This document shows positions 1 to 13,019 of a stretch of DNA of 64,000 nucleotides, piece after piece. Source of the DNA: Salvator merianae (Eukaryota; Chordata; Lepidosauria; Squamata; Teiidae); contig QVOM02000042.1 of NCBI GenBank assembly GCA_003586115.2, forward strand, positions 40,142,204 to 40,206,203, in the 5' to 3' direction. Made by a program: the position numbers and the translations under genes. The stretch's first letter is position 1. Each line of letters starts with the position of its first letter. The notes under the pieces were generated by a model. That model was not told where the DNA came from, ran no database searches, and was given only the letters and a program-made list of their open reading frames with translations.

Positions 1-3000
1 TGAGGTGTTTCTTTAGGAGAAAGTGTCCTCATACCACAAAATACCCATTTTCTAACTAGCCATGGCTGGTGTGCATTCAGTCTTCAGCATGTTTGAATTT
101 GGTGGTGAGTGCTGCATTATATACCATGAAAATGTCTTATGAGCACCATGACCTAATTTATCAAGGTACTCCTTGCATAAGAGTGAGTAGTCAGTAACTT
201 GTAACAGAAATTGGTTATGCTCTGACAGTGAGGAAATCATGAGCTTACACTCTGTTTTATCATTTTAAGGATACTGGACTGCTAATATTGTATCATGATT
301 TTAGGAGTTGAAACCCACACCCTTGTTGTATTTGGCCCTTCTGCTAATGCTGAAAGACAAAAGACAAATTAAGATGCAATTTCTTGCCTATTTTATTAAC
401 AGTCCCTCCCCGTTTCCCAGTATTGTAAGAGTAATGTAATTGTCTTATTCAGATACTCATCAACATTCCAGGGTATATTTGTTTTCAATGCAGAAACAAC
501 ATAATATTGAGATTGGAAGTTAATGTTCTACAGTCCCTGAAACCTACAAGACTTTTAAACTGAGATATCTCCTCTTTCAGTTTGACTTTGTTTATATTTA
601 TGAAACAGCCAAATACTTTTAATTTTTTTTTTTTTGTTAATATAGCCCTCTTTCAGGGATGCATGCAAAGGAGATTGTAATAGAAGTGTCTCTTGATGCT
701 CCAAGAACCTCAGAGATAGTGGAACTCACTAAGAGGTGAGCACCAATGGAACATCTTGTAACTGAAATAGGGAACATCTCCCAAAATTGTGCAGTTCCTA
801 GCTGCCTTTCTTGCACTTGGGAAGCCATGGTGGTGAGCTGCCAGAGTAATAACAACAGTGTATGTAGAATGGCATCAGAGGAGCCTAAGTCAGAACGATA
901 TAAGTGAAGCCCTTAGATGCTCTTTCCCACAACTAGAAAACCTCAGATGACTAATTAAGCAATTCTAGCATGAATCCAAAGTTACAAGAACTTCTTCTGA
1001 ACATGCATAGTACTTTCAGAAGTTTGGGACCTTTTAGACAAAGGATAGGTTTCACAGGCATGAAGTTGGTAATGACTTCCCAAGAAAGAGGGGGAGGGAG
1101 GGAAGGGAAAATAACCAACTAAGGTGTTCATGAATGGCTTTCAGGCAGAGTTTATCTCATTAGACGTTAAGCAAAAATGATTCAACTGCATGTGATTAAC
1201 CATTTTGAAAAAGCTAGTTCTTAAATTCAAAGACTTAGAGTCATTATTACTGCAAATCTGAAAATGTCTATGCTTTATTGTAATTGACAGTCACTAAGAT
1301 GGAAAAATTAAAAGCACACCAAAAATAGCAAGGGAAAGAAAGATATGTAGTTTTTCCCTCATAGAAGCCTACAAAAAATGATATATATCTGCCCTGACAG
1401 CTTCAAAAATTCCTTTTAAAATTCCTTTTTAAAATGTCCTCCTTATGAATATGATCTTAAGGCATAGACAAAGCTCCAATATAGTGCAAATAGCTTTTAG
1501 TCTTCCATTTGTTGATCTGTTTCTTCTTAACAGAATGAAGGAATGAAGTGTAAAAGGGGGAAATAATGAATAGCCAAATTCTCATGTAAATTTCTTTTTA
1601 AATGGAGGGGGGGGTTGACCTTTAACATATGGAAGAACAATTGTACACATTAACTTCTTAGGTTAAAGAGGCACAAGAAATGGCTTCAGATACTTTTGAT
1701 TTGGCTTCTAACAACAACAAAAGCAAAGTAGAAGAATCGATGGCAGCGGTCACTCATCATAAAGAGCAAGGAGTAGGTTTGCAGTGTTGCTCCAACAAAG
1801 CAAATATTTCACCTTTGAGGTGTCAAAGAAGGTGCTGAAAAATCAAATATGGTGGCAGTTTTGCTGGCATGGTGCACAGAAACAATACCATGTATTAAGA
1901 TTGAAGAACAGAAATAAAATGACCCAGTTCCTGCCACTCATTCAGGGATATCATATCTTCTGAGTGGTTTAACATGAAGATGGTGCCTGACATGTTGCAG
2001 TAAGCTCTTCCACCCAATTACCACAGATAGAAGATGGAGGATATAGAGCTTGGTAACAGTTTTTGTGAAAAAGCCCTTGAAAGTTTAGTTGTCCATGGGC
2101 GAAATATAAGTGTGATGCTGAAGCAAACAAGCGCTCCCTTTAGAACTCTCCATCTCCTTTTTACATTTGAATGCCAGGTTTGTATTAGCTGCAGAGTTCT
2201 ACTTCACAAACCCTCCCATTTTACTTCACTTGCAGTCCTCAGGCTGCAAGTCATGGAATACTGCCAGCAGACTAAGTTAGGGGTGAAGAAATCCTCTTGA
2301 GTTCCTCCATAACTTTTTCAGGCTCCTCCTGAGAACTGTGGGAGGGAAATTAAAAGAAAACTATATGCTTACTCGCTCCTGAGTTAAATATTTAATCTCT
2401 GTTTTAGGGATCATCAGGAGGTACAACAGCATAGGATCCAGATGGTTCTCAGTCCTATCTTAGCCACATTCCCTGGTACTATAGATGTGTATGGAATGTC
2501 TTTTGTTTTTAAAATGATAGCCTTGGAACCTTGCAGTCGTTCCTGCCATAGAGAACAATAAAAAGGACTTATCAAAATCTTCTTTTCCTATGGAAGTTGC
2601 TAGGGACCTCCAGATAGGTAGGGTAGTAGGGTATCCAACCCATCAAAGAAGGTGGATTTATTTGTGTGTGTGTGTGAAGTATTAAAAATTCCTCCCTGAT
2701 CAGCAGCAGCCCCCCAGAAGTGTCCAAAAAGTGGGTGAATTGGACTGAAAAACAAGGTGGTTTTGTCTTGAACTTGGAACAAGCACTTTTTCTGAAGAAA
2801 TGTTTTGTTCCATGGTCAGAACATCCAGAATATCAATACTTTATTCTGGAACATCCAAATATAGCAGAATAAGTAAGCAATGTCTGGATGCAACCTCAAG
2901 AATGTTTACAATTCTGAAAATTTTGCAACCCTCTCTTTGACACTAATGTCAGCAGGGCCACTGAATGTTTTATTTTTTTGTGGTGGGCAGTGGGAGCTAA

Positions 3001-4140
3001 TGGACCTGACATATTACTGCAATGTGATGTTTCCCTATTGTGGGAAGAATTCTTGTGACATTTGTAATAATCTCAGGATTGCAATCTTAAGCACTTGAGA
3101 TTCTTAATATGCCTCTTGCTTTCATATTTTTAGTAGTAATGCTTTGTTTTCTCACGTCTGTATTTTTCAATGTCTATATTTACTATATCTTTTAACTATT
3201 GTTTTCTTTCATGATTTTGAACTTTACTTGGAGAATTTTATATTGTAAAGAGGTGAACAAGTGTAAAAGCATTTGTTTCAAGACTCAGTGGATGCTTTTG
3301 GTTAATATTCTCTCTCATCCATCTAGTGTAGTTTTCAGGTAAATGTAGGTGTTAGCATCTATTTCACATACTAAAATGATTCAAACGGGCAGATATTCAC
3401 AGTCTTTTGCACACAAGGAAGAGGGTCGCTGCAAGTATCTCAGAAATGGGGGGCACAAGGGAATTTATTGAAATTACTTGGCAAACATTTTCTGCCAGTT
3501 CAAGCAAACATAGGATATTGGAGTTGGGAAGCTGCTATGCTCATCTACCCCATGCCAGGCCCTGTTTTGAGGCAACAGCTCCGGGTGCAAATCTAGTCTT
3601 TCTAAAGGAACTACAAAGCAGCTGCTTAAAAATTCAATTCACTTTCTTTGCAGCACTTATGACTAGGAATTGAGTTAGACATCATGTATATTCTCCCTGG
3701 AAAAGTTATTTTGGATTGCGCTCTACTCTAAACAAGTTGGAAACATGGATGTATCATTGAAACATTGGCTCATTATGCAAGTAAACCTGATAAATGTTGT
3801 GAAGGTTTTTCACAAAGAAATTTAAAAAAATGTTTTATGTCTAATGTGAAAGGCTGTCCAATATTTCACCGTTTTTTTTCTGACCTCTAATATTTTACTA
3901 AGGGCCAAATTCTGAATAGTGTATTGTTGAGCACTGACTTTTAGATACTGTTAATGTGACATTGTATCATGTAAATTTTGTGATATTTAATTTGTTCTTG
4001 GGTTTTGCTGTAATGATGAATTACTGAATCTTGTTTATTGCCATGAGTTCTTCAGAGAAAGGGCAAAGTATTATGTTCAGTAAATAAATTCCAAGTGTGT
4101 TTTGAGATGAGCTGAAAAGATTAAACTGATCCTCAGAAAA
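1..4140. other. AT-rich intron, nothing recognised
   Basis: No protein-coding similarity, RNA gene or recognised transposon is visible. Short homopolymers (poly-T near 620, poly-G near 1608) and a short TG run near 2664 are present. Small open frames here are chance frames with no family resemblance. Confidence 0.5.
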
Positions 4141-4173
4141 TACACTAAGACCATGATCATACAGTCTTATTAA

Positions 4174-4221
4174 AGTGACAGGCGTATGCAGTCATGGTCA
4201 CATGAGTGTGTACGCCTGTCA
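4174..4221. repeat. Imperfect 48-bp palindrome
   Basis: The sequence starts GTGACAGGCGTATGCAGTC and ends TGTGTACGCCTGTCAT, so the two ends pair over GACAGGCGTA / TACGCCTGTC with weaker pairing inside. It may be a fragment of a foldback element; no target duplication was identified. Confidence 0.45.
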
Positions 4222-4700
4222 TCCATGCTCTGTCACGGAGGCACGGGAGGGCATGGAGTTTTGGACAATCTGCGTGCTTCAGCAGTGCCTCTTTTTCATG
4301 TACCGATTCAGGAATCTCTTTGCTGCTTTTTGTGGGCACAGTGATGTCTCTGTCAGCTGTATTTGTGGTTGTAAAATGCCATGCGCATTAGCTCCAGTGA
4401 TGCAGTCGCAACAGTAGTGTGACGGGCCCCAAGAGGGGCCTGTAGCTTTAGGAGTGCTTTAGCTGCTCTCACCATCCCATCTGATCAGGGCCTAAACTAT
4501 GAGTGCTTTCCTGCTCGGTGTGAAATTCACTTGCATATTCTTTTTGTTCTTAGAAGAATTATTTTATTGAGTCTTTAGTCACTGAAGTCAAGATGATCTG
4601 CGTCAGTTTACATTCAGGGGAAGTCGTGGAAATATAAGGCTTCAGATTGCATTTATTTAATGCCATTGCTATAGTGTTAGAGTAGAGCCTGCACCTCTTT

Positions 4701-4922
4701 GGGTCCAGTCACACCTAAGTTTAATCCAGTTTCGGTCCACTTTCAGAGTGAGAGAACACATCAGTGAAGTAATAAGATGTTTTCTTTCAGCATTACTTAA
4801 CTCAGAAAATCCACTTTTGGGTTAGATAATGTGGAAAGAAAATGATTAGTCACTTTGCTTATGTGTTCTTTCAATCTAAAAGTGAATTGAAGATGGATTA
4901 AAACTTAGGTGTGTCTGGGCCC
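4701..4922. mobile_element. Foldback MITE, PIF/Harbinger-like, copy 1
   Basis: A 222-bp non-autonomous element whose two halves are inverted complements over nearly the whole length. Ends read GGGTCCAGTCACACC and, on the opposite strand, GGGCCCAGACACACC. It is flanked by TTT on both sides, which I read as a decayed TTA target duplication because the two related copies have TTA. It has no coding capacity. Three-base TWA duplications and G-rich termini are the marks of the PIF/Harbinger superfamily; that assignment is inference without a transposase. Confidence 0.75.
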
Positions 4923-5701
4923 TTTGTTTTAGTCTGTCCGCTTTGTATGCTGAAGTTTCCAAGTTCAGCCCTCAACATTTCTCTGGCAAAAGGAAGTAGC
5001 ATTGATAGCCACTTTCATATATTCTCCAGTGGTAGCGGGATGCATGGGGCATAGAGAAGCACTACACATTGATTTGCTATTAGTCTTTCATCATCTCCAT
5101 GAAACTTAGCAACCCAAGCTTTGATCTGGCACACTTCTGCATCAGAGCCCAGTTTGCCACGGTTTACAGAAATGAAAAGCTAACTGTGGTTCACCATTTA
5201 GCGTGTGTGATACCCTGTGTGTGGCTGAAAGAGATCTGCCTTTGATTGTTTTGACTGTTTTGGAATAACCACACAAGCACTAAAAGGAGTTTGTGATTAG
5301 ATGTTCTTCTCTGCCTTTATCAGGATCCCAGAAAGGGAAAGGTGGTGAATTATCTTGGTACACCTGTGCTGAGTAATACTCCCTGGCCTTTTGGAGCCTG
5401 GAGGATTGAAGAGAAGCTCTGTCAAGAGTGCCTCATGCAGTGATGTCATCAAACTGGGTCACACCCTGGTATGCTTCATAAGTTCTAGAATATAGTATGA
5501 AGGACTGCGTCAGAATTGAGATTTCGGAGGGTGAATTCTGCTGAATACAGGCATGCCAAGATAAAGGACGCACCATTATTTTTACAAACCTGATTAAAGT
5601 GCACTAGTGTGCCTAATCACGGGGCTCTTTTTAGAGGTTGAGTGCTGTCAAATATTTGAAACTGCTCAATACTCAGTCTGAGGACCTCTTTACCAGTGTT
5701 A

Positions 5702-5924
5702 GGGCCCAGTCACACTTAAGTTTTAATCCAGTTTCAGTCCACTTTTGGATTGAAAGAACGCATCAGCAAAGTGACTAATCATTTCCTTTCCACATTACCT
5801 AACCCAAAAGTGGATTTTCTAAGTTAGGTAATGCTAAAAGAAAACATCTTATTACTTCACTGATGTGTTCTCTCAGTCTGAAAATGAACCAAAACTGGAT
5901 TAAAATCTAGGTGTGACTGGGTCC
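5702..5924. mobile_element. Foldback MITE, PIF/Harbinger-like, copy 2
   Basis: A 223-bp member of the same family as the elements at 4701 and 10427, but in the opposite orientation. Termini are GGGCCCAGTCACAC and (opposite strand) GGACCCAGTCACAC. It is flanked by perfect TTA duplications at 5699-5701 and 5925-5927. The halves pair almost end to end, so a transcript would form one long hairpin. Confidence 0.85.
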
Positions 5925-6544
5925 TTAATGTTGGAATTACGTTATGCAGCCAGTGCAGTAGGAGTGCAAATGCATCTTCTCTTTAAACTTTGTGTATTGC
6001 TACCTTACTGTGAATCTTTCCCTGAAGCTGAATACTTTCTGTTTAAGAAATATTTCACCCATAGATATTTAAATGTTTTTGTCTTCTGTCTTCCTCACTT
6101 GTTCTATGTCACTATTAGTGTTCTGTTTTTTTGTCTCATTGAACCCAGTCCCCCCCATTTTTCTAGTTATATTAGTTTGTAACAAATTTCTTCAGTAAGA
6201 ACAGTAAGAACTTGAATCTACAAGTTCTTCATCAGCAGTGCAAAGGTCATTTACATGGAAAGAACTTTCTTAGCAGTGGTATCTTGTTACGGTTAAGGGA
6301 TTATGAGATTACCTCCCCAAAGGAGGTTCTACTAGTGCTAATACCACCAACATTTTGGTGGAAACATTTTTTTCCCATGACACTTTAATAAATTTCACTG
6401 AGAGAATAAATTATTACTGTATTTTAGTCAATTTTCAAGGTTGGTGTCCTGTTATCTTGTTTTTCTGTTTACTGTGAAGCCTAATTAGATTAAGAGGGGA
6501 ATGAATAACAAAGGCTTTAAATGATTACATTGCTGGCTTGTCTC

Positions 6545-6780
6545 TAACTTTTTTATTTATTTATTTATTTGCATGTTGATCCCACCCTATACCCAAAGGT
6601 CTCAGGGAGGGTTACAGCTATAAAAACAAAATATAGAATGTAATAACACACTAAAAAACAAGAACAGTGCCTGAAAGAGCAATGAGGAAGCTGTTATCTG
6701 AGCCAGAGGCCCAGGTAAATAGCTACATTTAAGATATAACTTTAAAATTAAGACACTTGCACTTGGAGCTTAAATAAATA
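6545..6780 (-). mobile_element. L2-clade LINE, 3' UTR fragment
   Basis: Begins with an ATTTATTT run, then CCCACCCTATACCCAAAGG and a CTCAGGGAGGGTTAC-type block also found at 31820, 39230 and 40210. Read on the - strand this is the last ~230 bp of an L2-like LINE ending in an AAATAAAT tail. The 5' remainder is absent (5' truncation). Confidence 0.7.
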
Positions 6781-7576
6781 AACAAACAGGTTGGGACCAG
6801 TCATACTGAAATCAGTAGAACATAAATTGGTGACAGGCCATTATTATTGATTTAAGTAAATCTTTAGTATTGAAAACCTGAATTCAGCTCTATGACCAGT
6901 ATAAAAACGGGGGTGGGGTGAGGTGGGGTGAGGGGAGAAACATCCAAATCAGTACCACAGAATCTTAACAACTTGGTAGAATGTGTCCTCTTGACATATA
7001 ATCAGATATACAATGCACTATAAAGAAGTTTCCAGTTAGGAAACTAGTTAGAACAACTAGTTTCCAGTTGCTATTATACTTGATATTTGGCATTAGTAAT
7101 TGTGAACTTTAACTTTTCAGTCTTTCTGACCATTTAGACAAACTAAAGCGTTTTAGAAAATAATTAGACTAAAATATGTTCACTATCTTTCGACATAAAA
7201 ATCCACTGGGTGATCCTGGACTGGTCACAGATTCGGTCCTGCCTCCAGTTTCTCCTCTGTCTCACATACATCCGTGTACAGCTCCAAGCACAGCTCTATA
7301 TTTGCTTATGCTGGCATCAGAAGTTTGAATACTTATACTGTAATTCATCTCTTGTATAATTTACTCAGTAGTTCCTAGGCAGAAGCAGTTTCTTAACTGG
7401 TCAAACAACAAGACTTCAGAAGGAACTGAAATCCTTATGCCATTGTAGGAGCAGTCATAGCTTAAAGGCAAGGTATACAGAGGTTATGAGATTGCCTTGG
7501 AAAGAGGAAATGAAAAACCAGCTCTATATTACTGCCAAGAAAGCTGCATGAATTGTCCATGACTAGCAGACAGACT

Positions 7577-7735
7577 CCCAGGAGGGGCTATAGCTCAGTA
7601 GTAATGCAAACAGCCTGGAAAGCAGATGGTTGCAGATTCAGTCCCCAGGCAAACCACTTCTGTATCTCTGCTGAGAAAACTGCATCGAGGTGCTCATGTA
7701 GTCAACCAGGAGTCAGCCAAAACAACAGTAGTCAA
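7577..7735 (+). mobile_element. tRNA-derived SINE, copy 1
   Basis: Starts GGAGGGGCTATAGCTCAGTA, a tRNA-like head with an A box (TAGCTCAGTAGT, about 7591-7602) and a B box (AGATTCAGTCC, about 7635-7645) for RNA polymerase III. A unique body (AAACCACTTCTGTATCTCTG) is shared with copies at 27738 and 57512, and the end carries the GTCAACCAGGAGTCAGCC block. The 3' module resembles RTE/BovB tails, so it was probably mobilised by such a LINE (inference). Confidence 0.75.
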
Positions 7736-8938
7736 GCTCAACTCAAGAATGTCTTTACTTTGCTAATGCCTAATACAGTTCATAATACTGTTTTAAATTT
7801 TATCTTAACTTTATTTTTATACTAGTTTGTAAGCGTCTATGAGTTTTTTTAATAAGTGGTATAGAATTGCTTTTCAACAATTGAAGTAAATAAAAATAAG
7901 CGCTGAAAAAGGGACGTGATTGGGAAGTGAAGAAGCAGTTCTCACATACTAGTTTGGAAACACCCTGATCTTATTACTTCCATGGCATTCCGGCAGCAAC
8001 TAGTCTTTTCTTAATCTCTGTCAGCAGCAGAGAAATTAAACTCCATTGTTCACTGTGGGAGGGGCTACAGGAATTAATTGCACACAAGTTGGTGGGCATT
8101 TAAAAGCCAGGGCTCTGAAAGTGGTGCTGATTCTTAGAGTACTTGCTTCCATTTTGCTCTGTCTTCCAAAAATAAAAGGTAATTAATTTTAATTCAGTTT
8201 GGCCAAGGCCAGGATCAAATATATTTGGGAGAGATTAGTGTACTAGCTGATATTACTCTCCAGTAAATAACTAGCTCCTCCTTAGCCAATTAGGAGTACA
8301 TGGTTCTCTCTTTCTCTGAGTTTTTTTGTTTCCTTTGTTGTTAATACTGTACTTATTAGTTCTGTTTCTTTATACTGGGTCTGATAGGGAACTTGGAATG
8401 TTCTCTTTGCATTACAAAAATAAAAATACAGTACAGTTTAAAAAAAAAATCTGATGAATATTTTTATTTATTCTGTTCGTTTATAAATCAGTGACATACA
8501 TATAACATATATATATATTTGCTCAGAGACATTTGATGGGTGGGGTGGGGTGAGGGAGACCTACAAAATGTTAATTAGAACTTGGAAACTTCTAAACAAT
8601 GTATGTACAGTTGGCATTCATTACTAATTAATTTATGAAACTACAGAATAGAAGCAAGTCCCCCCTCAAAATGCATTAGAAAAATATCTCTGTAAAGGTT
8701 TCAAAACATATTCCTTGCACATGATTGCATATGAAGGAGAAAAGGCAAAATTATGTCTGATGGAGGAAAAATTGTGTAGCTTTGCGTATTAAGTGAGTGT
8801 GTAACGTCGATCCCACAACCTTGATAGCATGGATGAAGGAATAGGTTCTAGAGTAAGGGTCTGGCTGGGCTTGTTTCTGCTGCAGTGCTCTCATCTGCCC
8901 AGAGACCATGCCAGACAGGGAACTCTGGCAACCTAAAG

Positions 8939-8986
8939 TATCTATCTATCTATCTATCTATCTGTCTGTCTGTCTGTCTATCTATG
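8939..8986. repeat. (TCTA)n / (TCTG)n microsatellite
   Basis: A compound tetranucleotide run: TCTA units, then four TCTG units, then TCTA again. It gives a false short open frame through the repeated Ser-Ile-Tyr-Leu code. Likely length-polymorphic. Confidence 0.95.
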
Positions 8987-10423
8987 GAGGTGTTATGTGT
9001 GGGTCTGGGTGCATGGAGCTATGGTGTTTGTATGCTAGGCCCCTCTATGTGAACACTCACATATCATCCAACCTTCCTGTCATGCCTTCTCATGAGTTCA
9101 TTTAAGAAGAGTGGGCCTGGAACTGGAACCTACAGTTTTCCTTTCTCCTGAGATGACCATTGATGAAGCTGGCAGGTGCTTACATCATGCCTTCCTTATT
9201 GCCAGAACAAACAGTGCTAGCCAGGCTGTCCTGGGCACTAAGAGAGGGTACTTGGGTGATGTGGCTGGGAATGGGGCAGATCACACCAGTTGGAAACCCT
9301 CATGGCTTCCGTGGCCCAGGCTAGACTTCTGTAGTAAGCTGCTATCAGGCCTGGCACTATGTCTTTGTCTTGCTCTCTTTCTGGTAGGTGGCACCACCTG
9401 CTGAGCCAGTCTAAACGCTTACTGGTGGCCTCCTGGATTACAACTCACTGACCTGACCTGGCATCCTGACTGGGGAAGTCAAGCACTGCTCAAAGCCCTG
9501 CCCAACGACTATGGTCATTTTCTATACTAGCATTGTTGAGTGCTGGTGAAATCTTTATCACATTGCTGTCGAGCTGAAAAAAATTCTCAACACTCTATGG
9601 GATTGTTGTTGGGTTTTTTGCTGCTGTTTTTCATTAAATGGCTTTGTTTTTAATGTTAGTTTATTGTGTGACACACTTTGAAACATTTTCAAGTAAGAGC
9701 AGCGTGTAACTAAAGTAAATAAATACAGTAATGAAAGTTGTTGTTTTTAAAATCCAAGTACATACCTGTGAAGTGCTATACAGTGCAGTCCTATGCATGT
9801 TTATTGGCCTCAATGACTCTCAGTTTTCGGTAATTCAGTATTGGATTGCAGACTTGACTTCCAAAGTACATCTGCATAGAGTATGTATAAAAGTGCCCTG
9901 GCAATTCTTCTAGCCTAATCTGTAATCAAACGAGAAGCAGCTATGTCTTTTGACCATGTTTGCATTAATGTGTTACTATAGTAGTGAATATCTATAGCTC
10001 AGGGTTAGTGAGCTGATTTGTAGATGTTCTCTGAGCTGAGTCTTGTTTCTGCAGATGTTTTGCCACCAGTCTTGCTAGCATCATGATCGCCCTAAGAGCC
10101 AGAAAGGATTAGCACTTCAGCTCAAGAAAGAACAGTCTCCAAAGATAGCCTATAAAGAAGCTCTCCAGGGGAAAGTAAACCCACCAACTCAACAGGGAGC
10201 TATCACTGAGAAAAAGCCACTAGCATGAAAAAGCTAAGGAAACAAAGAAAAATTGCTTCTAAAGAAGACAAAGAACAATCATTCACCAATCACATGCAAG
10301 GAACACAGAGGACTGGTTATCCCGTGACCAACCAGGGAAGACCACTGAACATACTACCTAGCCTGGTGGAGAAACATTTGCAGAAAGAAAATTCAGCTCA
10401 GAGAATTCCTCTAATGCAGTGCA
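8987..10423. other. Intron stretch, unclassified
   Basis: No gene is recognised. The part from about 10017 to 10423 (CTGCAGATGTTTTGCCACCA and following purine-rich sequence) has the look of an old interspersed repeat, but I cannot assign it. The 97-codon open frame at 9111-9404 resembles no protein family I know. Confidence 0.4.
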
Positions 10424-10426
10424 TTA

Positions 10427-10623
10427 GGGCTAAGTCGCAGTTGTTTTAATCCAGCTTCAGTTCACTTTCAGACTGAGAGAACACATCAGTGAAGTAATAA
10501 CTCAGAAAATCCACCTTTATGTTAGATAATGTGGAAAGAAAGTTATTAGTCACTTCGCTGATAATGTTCTTTCAGTCCAAAAGTAGACTGAAGCTGGATT
10601 AAAACTTAGGTGTGACTGGGTCC
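10427..10623. mobile_element. Foldback MITE, PIF/Harbinger-like, copy 3
   Basis: A 197-bp copy in the same orientation as the one at 4701, flanked by TTA at 10424-10426 and 10624-10626. Compared with copy 1 it lacks about 25 bp in the left arm, between GAAGTAATAA and CTCAGAAAATCC, with TAA microhomology at the junction. The left terminus is decayed (GGGCTAAGTCGCAG). Confidence 0.85.
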
Positions 10624-11492
10624 TTAGTGTATTAGTTTACAAGAACTGTTGTATTTGCTGGTTTCCTACATTATGAGATATTTTTGAGCAGTAATGTTAT
10701 GGCATGTCTTATAGTAAAAATATCTTAGCAAGACAACCATTTATCGAATCATCAGGGCTATTAACTGCGGTGCATCAGACTGGCAAAATGTGCTTTTGCT
10801 TTCTCTGCTTCTGGTTATCTTCTGTATCACACCTCCTTCTTACAATTGCATTGAGTAACTATATAAAGTTGTTCAACAAGGTGTAAGTAAAACTTTGAAC
10901 AGACCATATCTTTGTAGATTTGTATGTTGAGACTGTTGTAATGATGAGTGTTAAACAGGATATATAGAGAAAAGAACTATATAGTAGACATGTGCCGGGA
11001 CATTTATGTTAAGGTGATTAACTATAAGCAGGAGCCAAAACTTTGCACTGTAATTACTTTTCCATTTACAGTATTTATTTATTTTTAAAATGTCTGGCTT
11101 TCATTAAAACAGATCCCATTGTGATTCACAAAGCAATTTTAAAAAAAAAATCACAATAAAAATGCAAATCATTTGAACAAAAAGTTCTTGTTTGAGCACA
11201 AAATGTGGGTGTAATGCATCACATATTGAAGGTCTTGGGATATTTATGTTCCAAATGCACCTAACCCAAGAGGGATAAAATAGCCAGTTTTTGCATGTGT
11301 TTCATATATCTCTGATGTATGAACTGTGTTTGCTCAAGAAAGAAGGAGGCCCAAGTAAGATATCCTCGAAAATAGGTTGCCAAGGAAGAAATTATACTCA
11401 GGTAGCATTTATTCCAAGTAAAAATGATTATTAAGCTGTTATACAGTGTGCAAATGGGCTCCTGTACTAATTATCAGCCTTTTGAACACATA

Positions 11493-13019
11493 CAGTACTG
11501 TGCAAATGTTTTAGGCAGGTATGGAAAAATGCTACAAAGGAAGAATGCCGAAGTGTTAATAGTTTATTTTTATCAATTAACAAAATGCAAAGTGAATGAA
11601 CAAAAGAAAAAGCTAAATTAAATCAATATTTGATGTGACCACCCTTTGCCTTCAAAACAGCATCAATTCTTCTAGGTACATTTGCGCACAGTTTTTGAAG
11701 GAAGATGGCAGGGAGGTTGTTTCAAATATCTTGGAGAACTAACCACAGCTCTTCTGTGGATGTAGGCTTGCTCAAATCCTTCTGTCTGTTCAATGATGTA
11801 GAGATCAGGGCTCTGTGGGGGCCATGTCATCATTCCAGGACTCCTTGTTCTTCTTTATGCTGAAGATAGTTCTTGATGACACTGGCTGTATGTTTGGGGT
11901 CATTGTCCTGCTGCAGAATAAATTTGGAGCCAATCAGGTGCCTCCCTGATGTTACTGCATGATAGATAAAGTATCTGACTGTATTTCTCAGCATTGAGGA
12001 CACCATTAATCCTGACCAAATCTCCAACTCTGTTTGATGAAATGAAGCCCCAAACTTGCAAGGAACCGCCACCATGCTTCATTGTTGCCTGCAGACACTT
12101 ATTATTGTGCCGCTCTCCAGCCCTTTGGCAAACAACCTGCCTTCTGTTACAGCCAAATTTTTCAGATTTTGACTCATCAGTCCAGAGCACCTGCTGCCCT
12201 TTTTCTGCATCCCAGTTCCTATGTTTACATGCACAGTTGAGTCGCTTGGCCTTGTTTCCGCATTGAGGGTATGACTTTTTGGCCACAATTCTTCCATGTA
12301 AACCACTTCTGGCCATAATTCTCCAAATAGTAGATGGGTGTACCTGGATCCCACTGGTTTCTGGCAGTTCTGAGCTATGGCACTGCTGGATATCTGCCAA
12401 TTTTGAAGGGAAGTAAGCATGACATTTATCTGCTGCACTAAGTTTCATTGGCTGACCACTGTGTCTACGGTCCTCAACGTTGCCCCTTTATTTGTGCTTC
12501 TTCAAAAGAGCTTGAAAGAGCTTGATCTGGAAACCCCAGTCTGCTTTGAAATGTTTTCCTGGGAGAAACTTTGCTGATGCAATATAACTATCTTGTGTCT
12601 TGTTGCTACCCTGTGACATGAAACTGTCTTCCATAACCTCACCTTTATAGCAGAGTTTGTCTGTTTCTCACCCAGTTTTAAACCCCCTACAAAGCTGTTT
12701 CTGTTTTAGTTAATGACTGTGCTTCATCCTACATATGAAAATGATGATCTTTATCAACTGTTTGGTACTGTTGGTCAATCATACCCCTGACTATAATCCT
12801 ACAAAATCCCTGACTTTGTGCAAGTGTATGTAGAAGAATTGATGCTGTTTTGAAGGGAAAGGGTGGTCACACCAAATATTGATTTGATTTAGCTTTCTCT
12901 TTTGTTCATTCACTTTATATTTTGTTAATTGATAAAAATTAACAAAAGCATTCTTCTTTGAAAGCATTCTTCTTTTGTAGATTTTTTTCCACACCTGCCT
13001 AAAACTTTGCACAGTACTG
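11493..13019 (-). mobile_element. Tc1/mariner element, complete with both terminal repeats
   Basis: A 1527-bp element flanked by the TA dinucleotides expected for Tc1/mariner (11491-11492 and 13020-13021). The ends are CAGTACTGTGCAAATGTTTT on the left and, on the opposite strand, CAGTACTGTGCAAAGTTTTA on the right. Inverted repeats are about 200 bp long (about 11493-11691 and 12814-13019), the long-repeat organisation of the IR/DR subgroup of Tc1 elements. A degenerate transposase lies between them on the - strand. Long intact repeats make it a possible substrate for a related transposase, but it cannot make its own. Confidence 0.92.
11624..12620 (-). pseudogene. Tc1-type transposase, disrupted
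   Basis: The frame runs from an ATG at 12620 (MSQGSNKTQ) to a terminus overlapping the left inverted repeat (KGWSHQILI), about 330 codons, near the usual size for Tc1 transposases. A stop in the N-terminal DNA-binding part and frameshifts between about 12080 and 11900 break it. The catalytic triad is traceable across frames: the first Asp in VLWTDESK, the second in QQDNDPKHTA, and the Glu in SPDLYIIEQ, consistent with DD34E. The GGGSLQVWGF box is present. Not functional as it stands. Confidence 0.88.

Noticed and set aside
7195..7290. MIR-like core SINE (ATCCACTGGGTGATCCTGGA)
   Set aside because: A short match to the core pattern only, with no further collinear blocks; too weak to list.
7577..7650. 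Possible functional tRNA gene
   Set aside because: A and B boxes are present, but the cloverleaf arms do not pair and the sequence continues into a repeated SINE body.
11994..12266. 90-codon + strand frame
   Set aside because: Antisense shadow of the Tc1 transposase.
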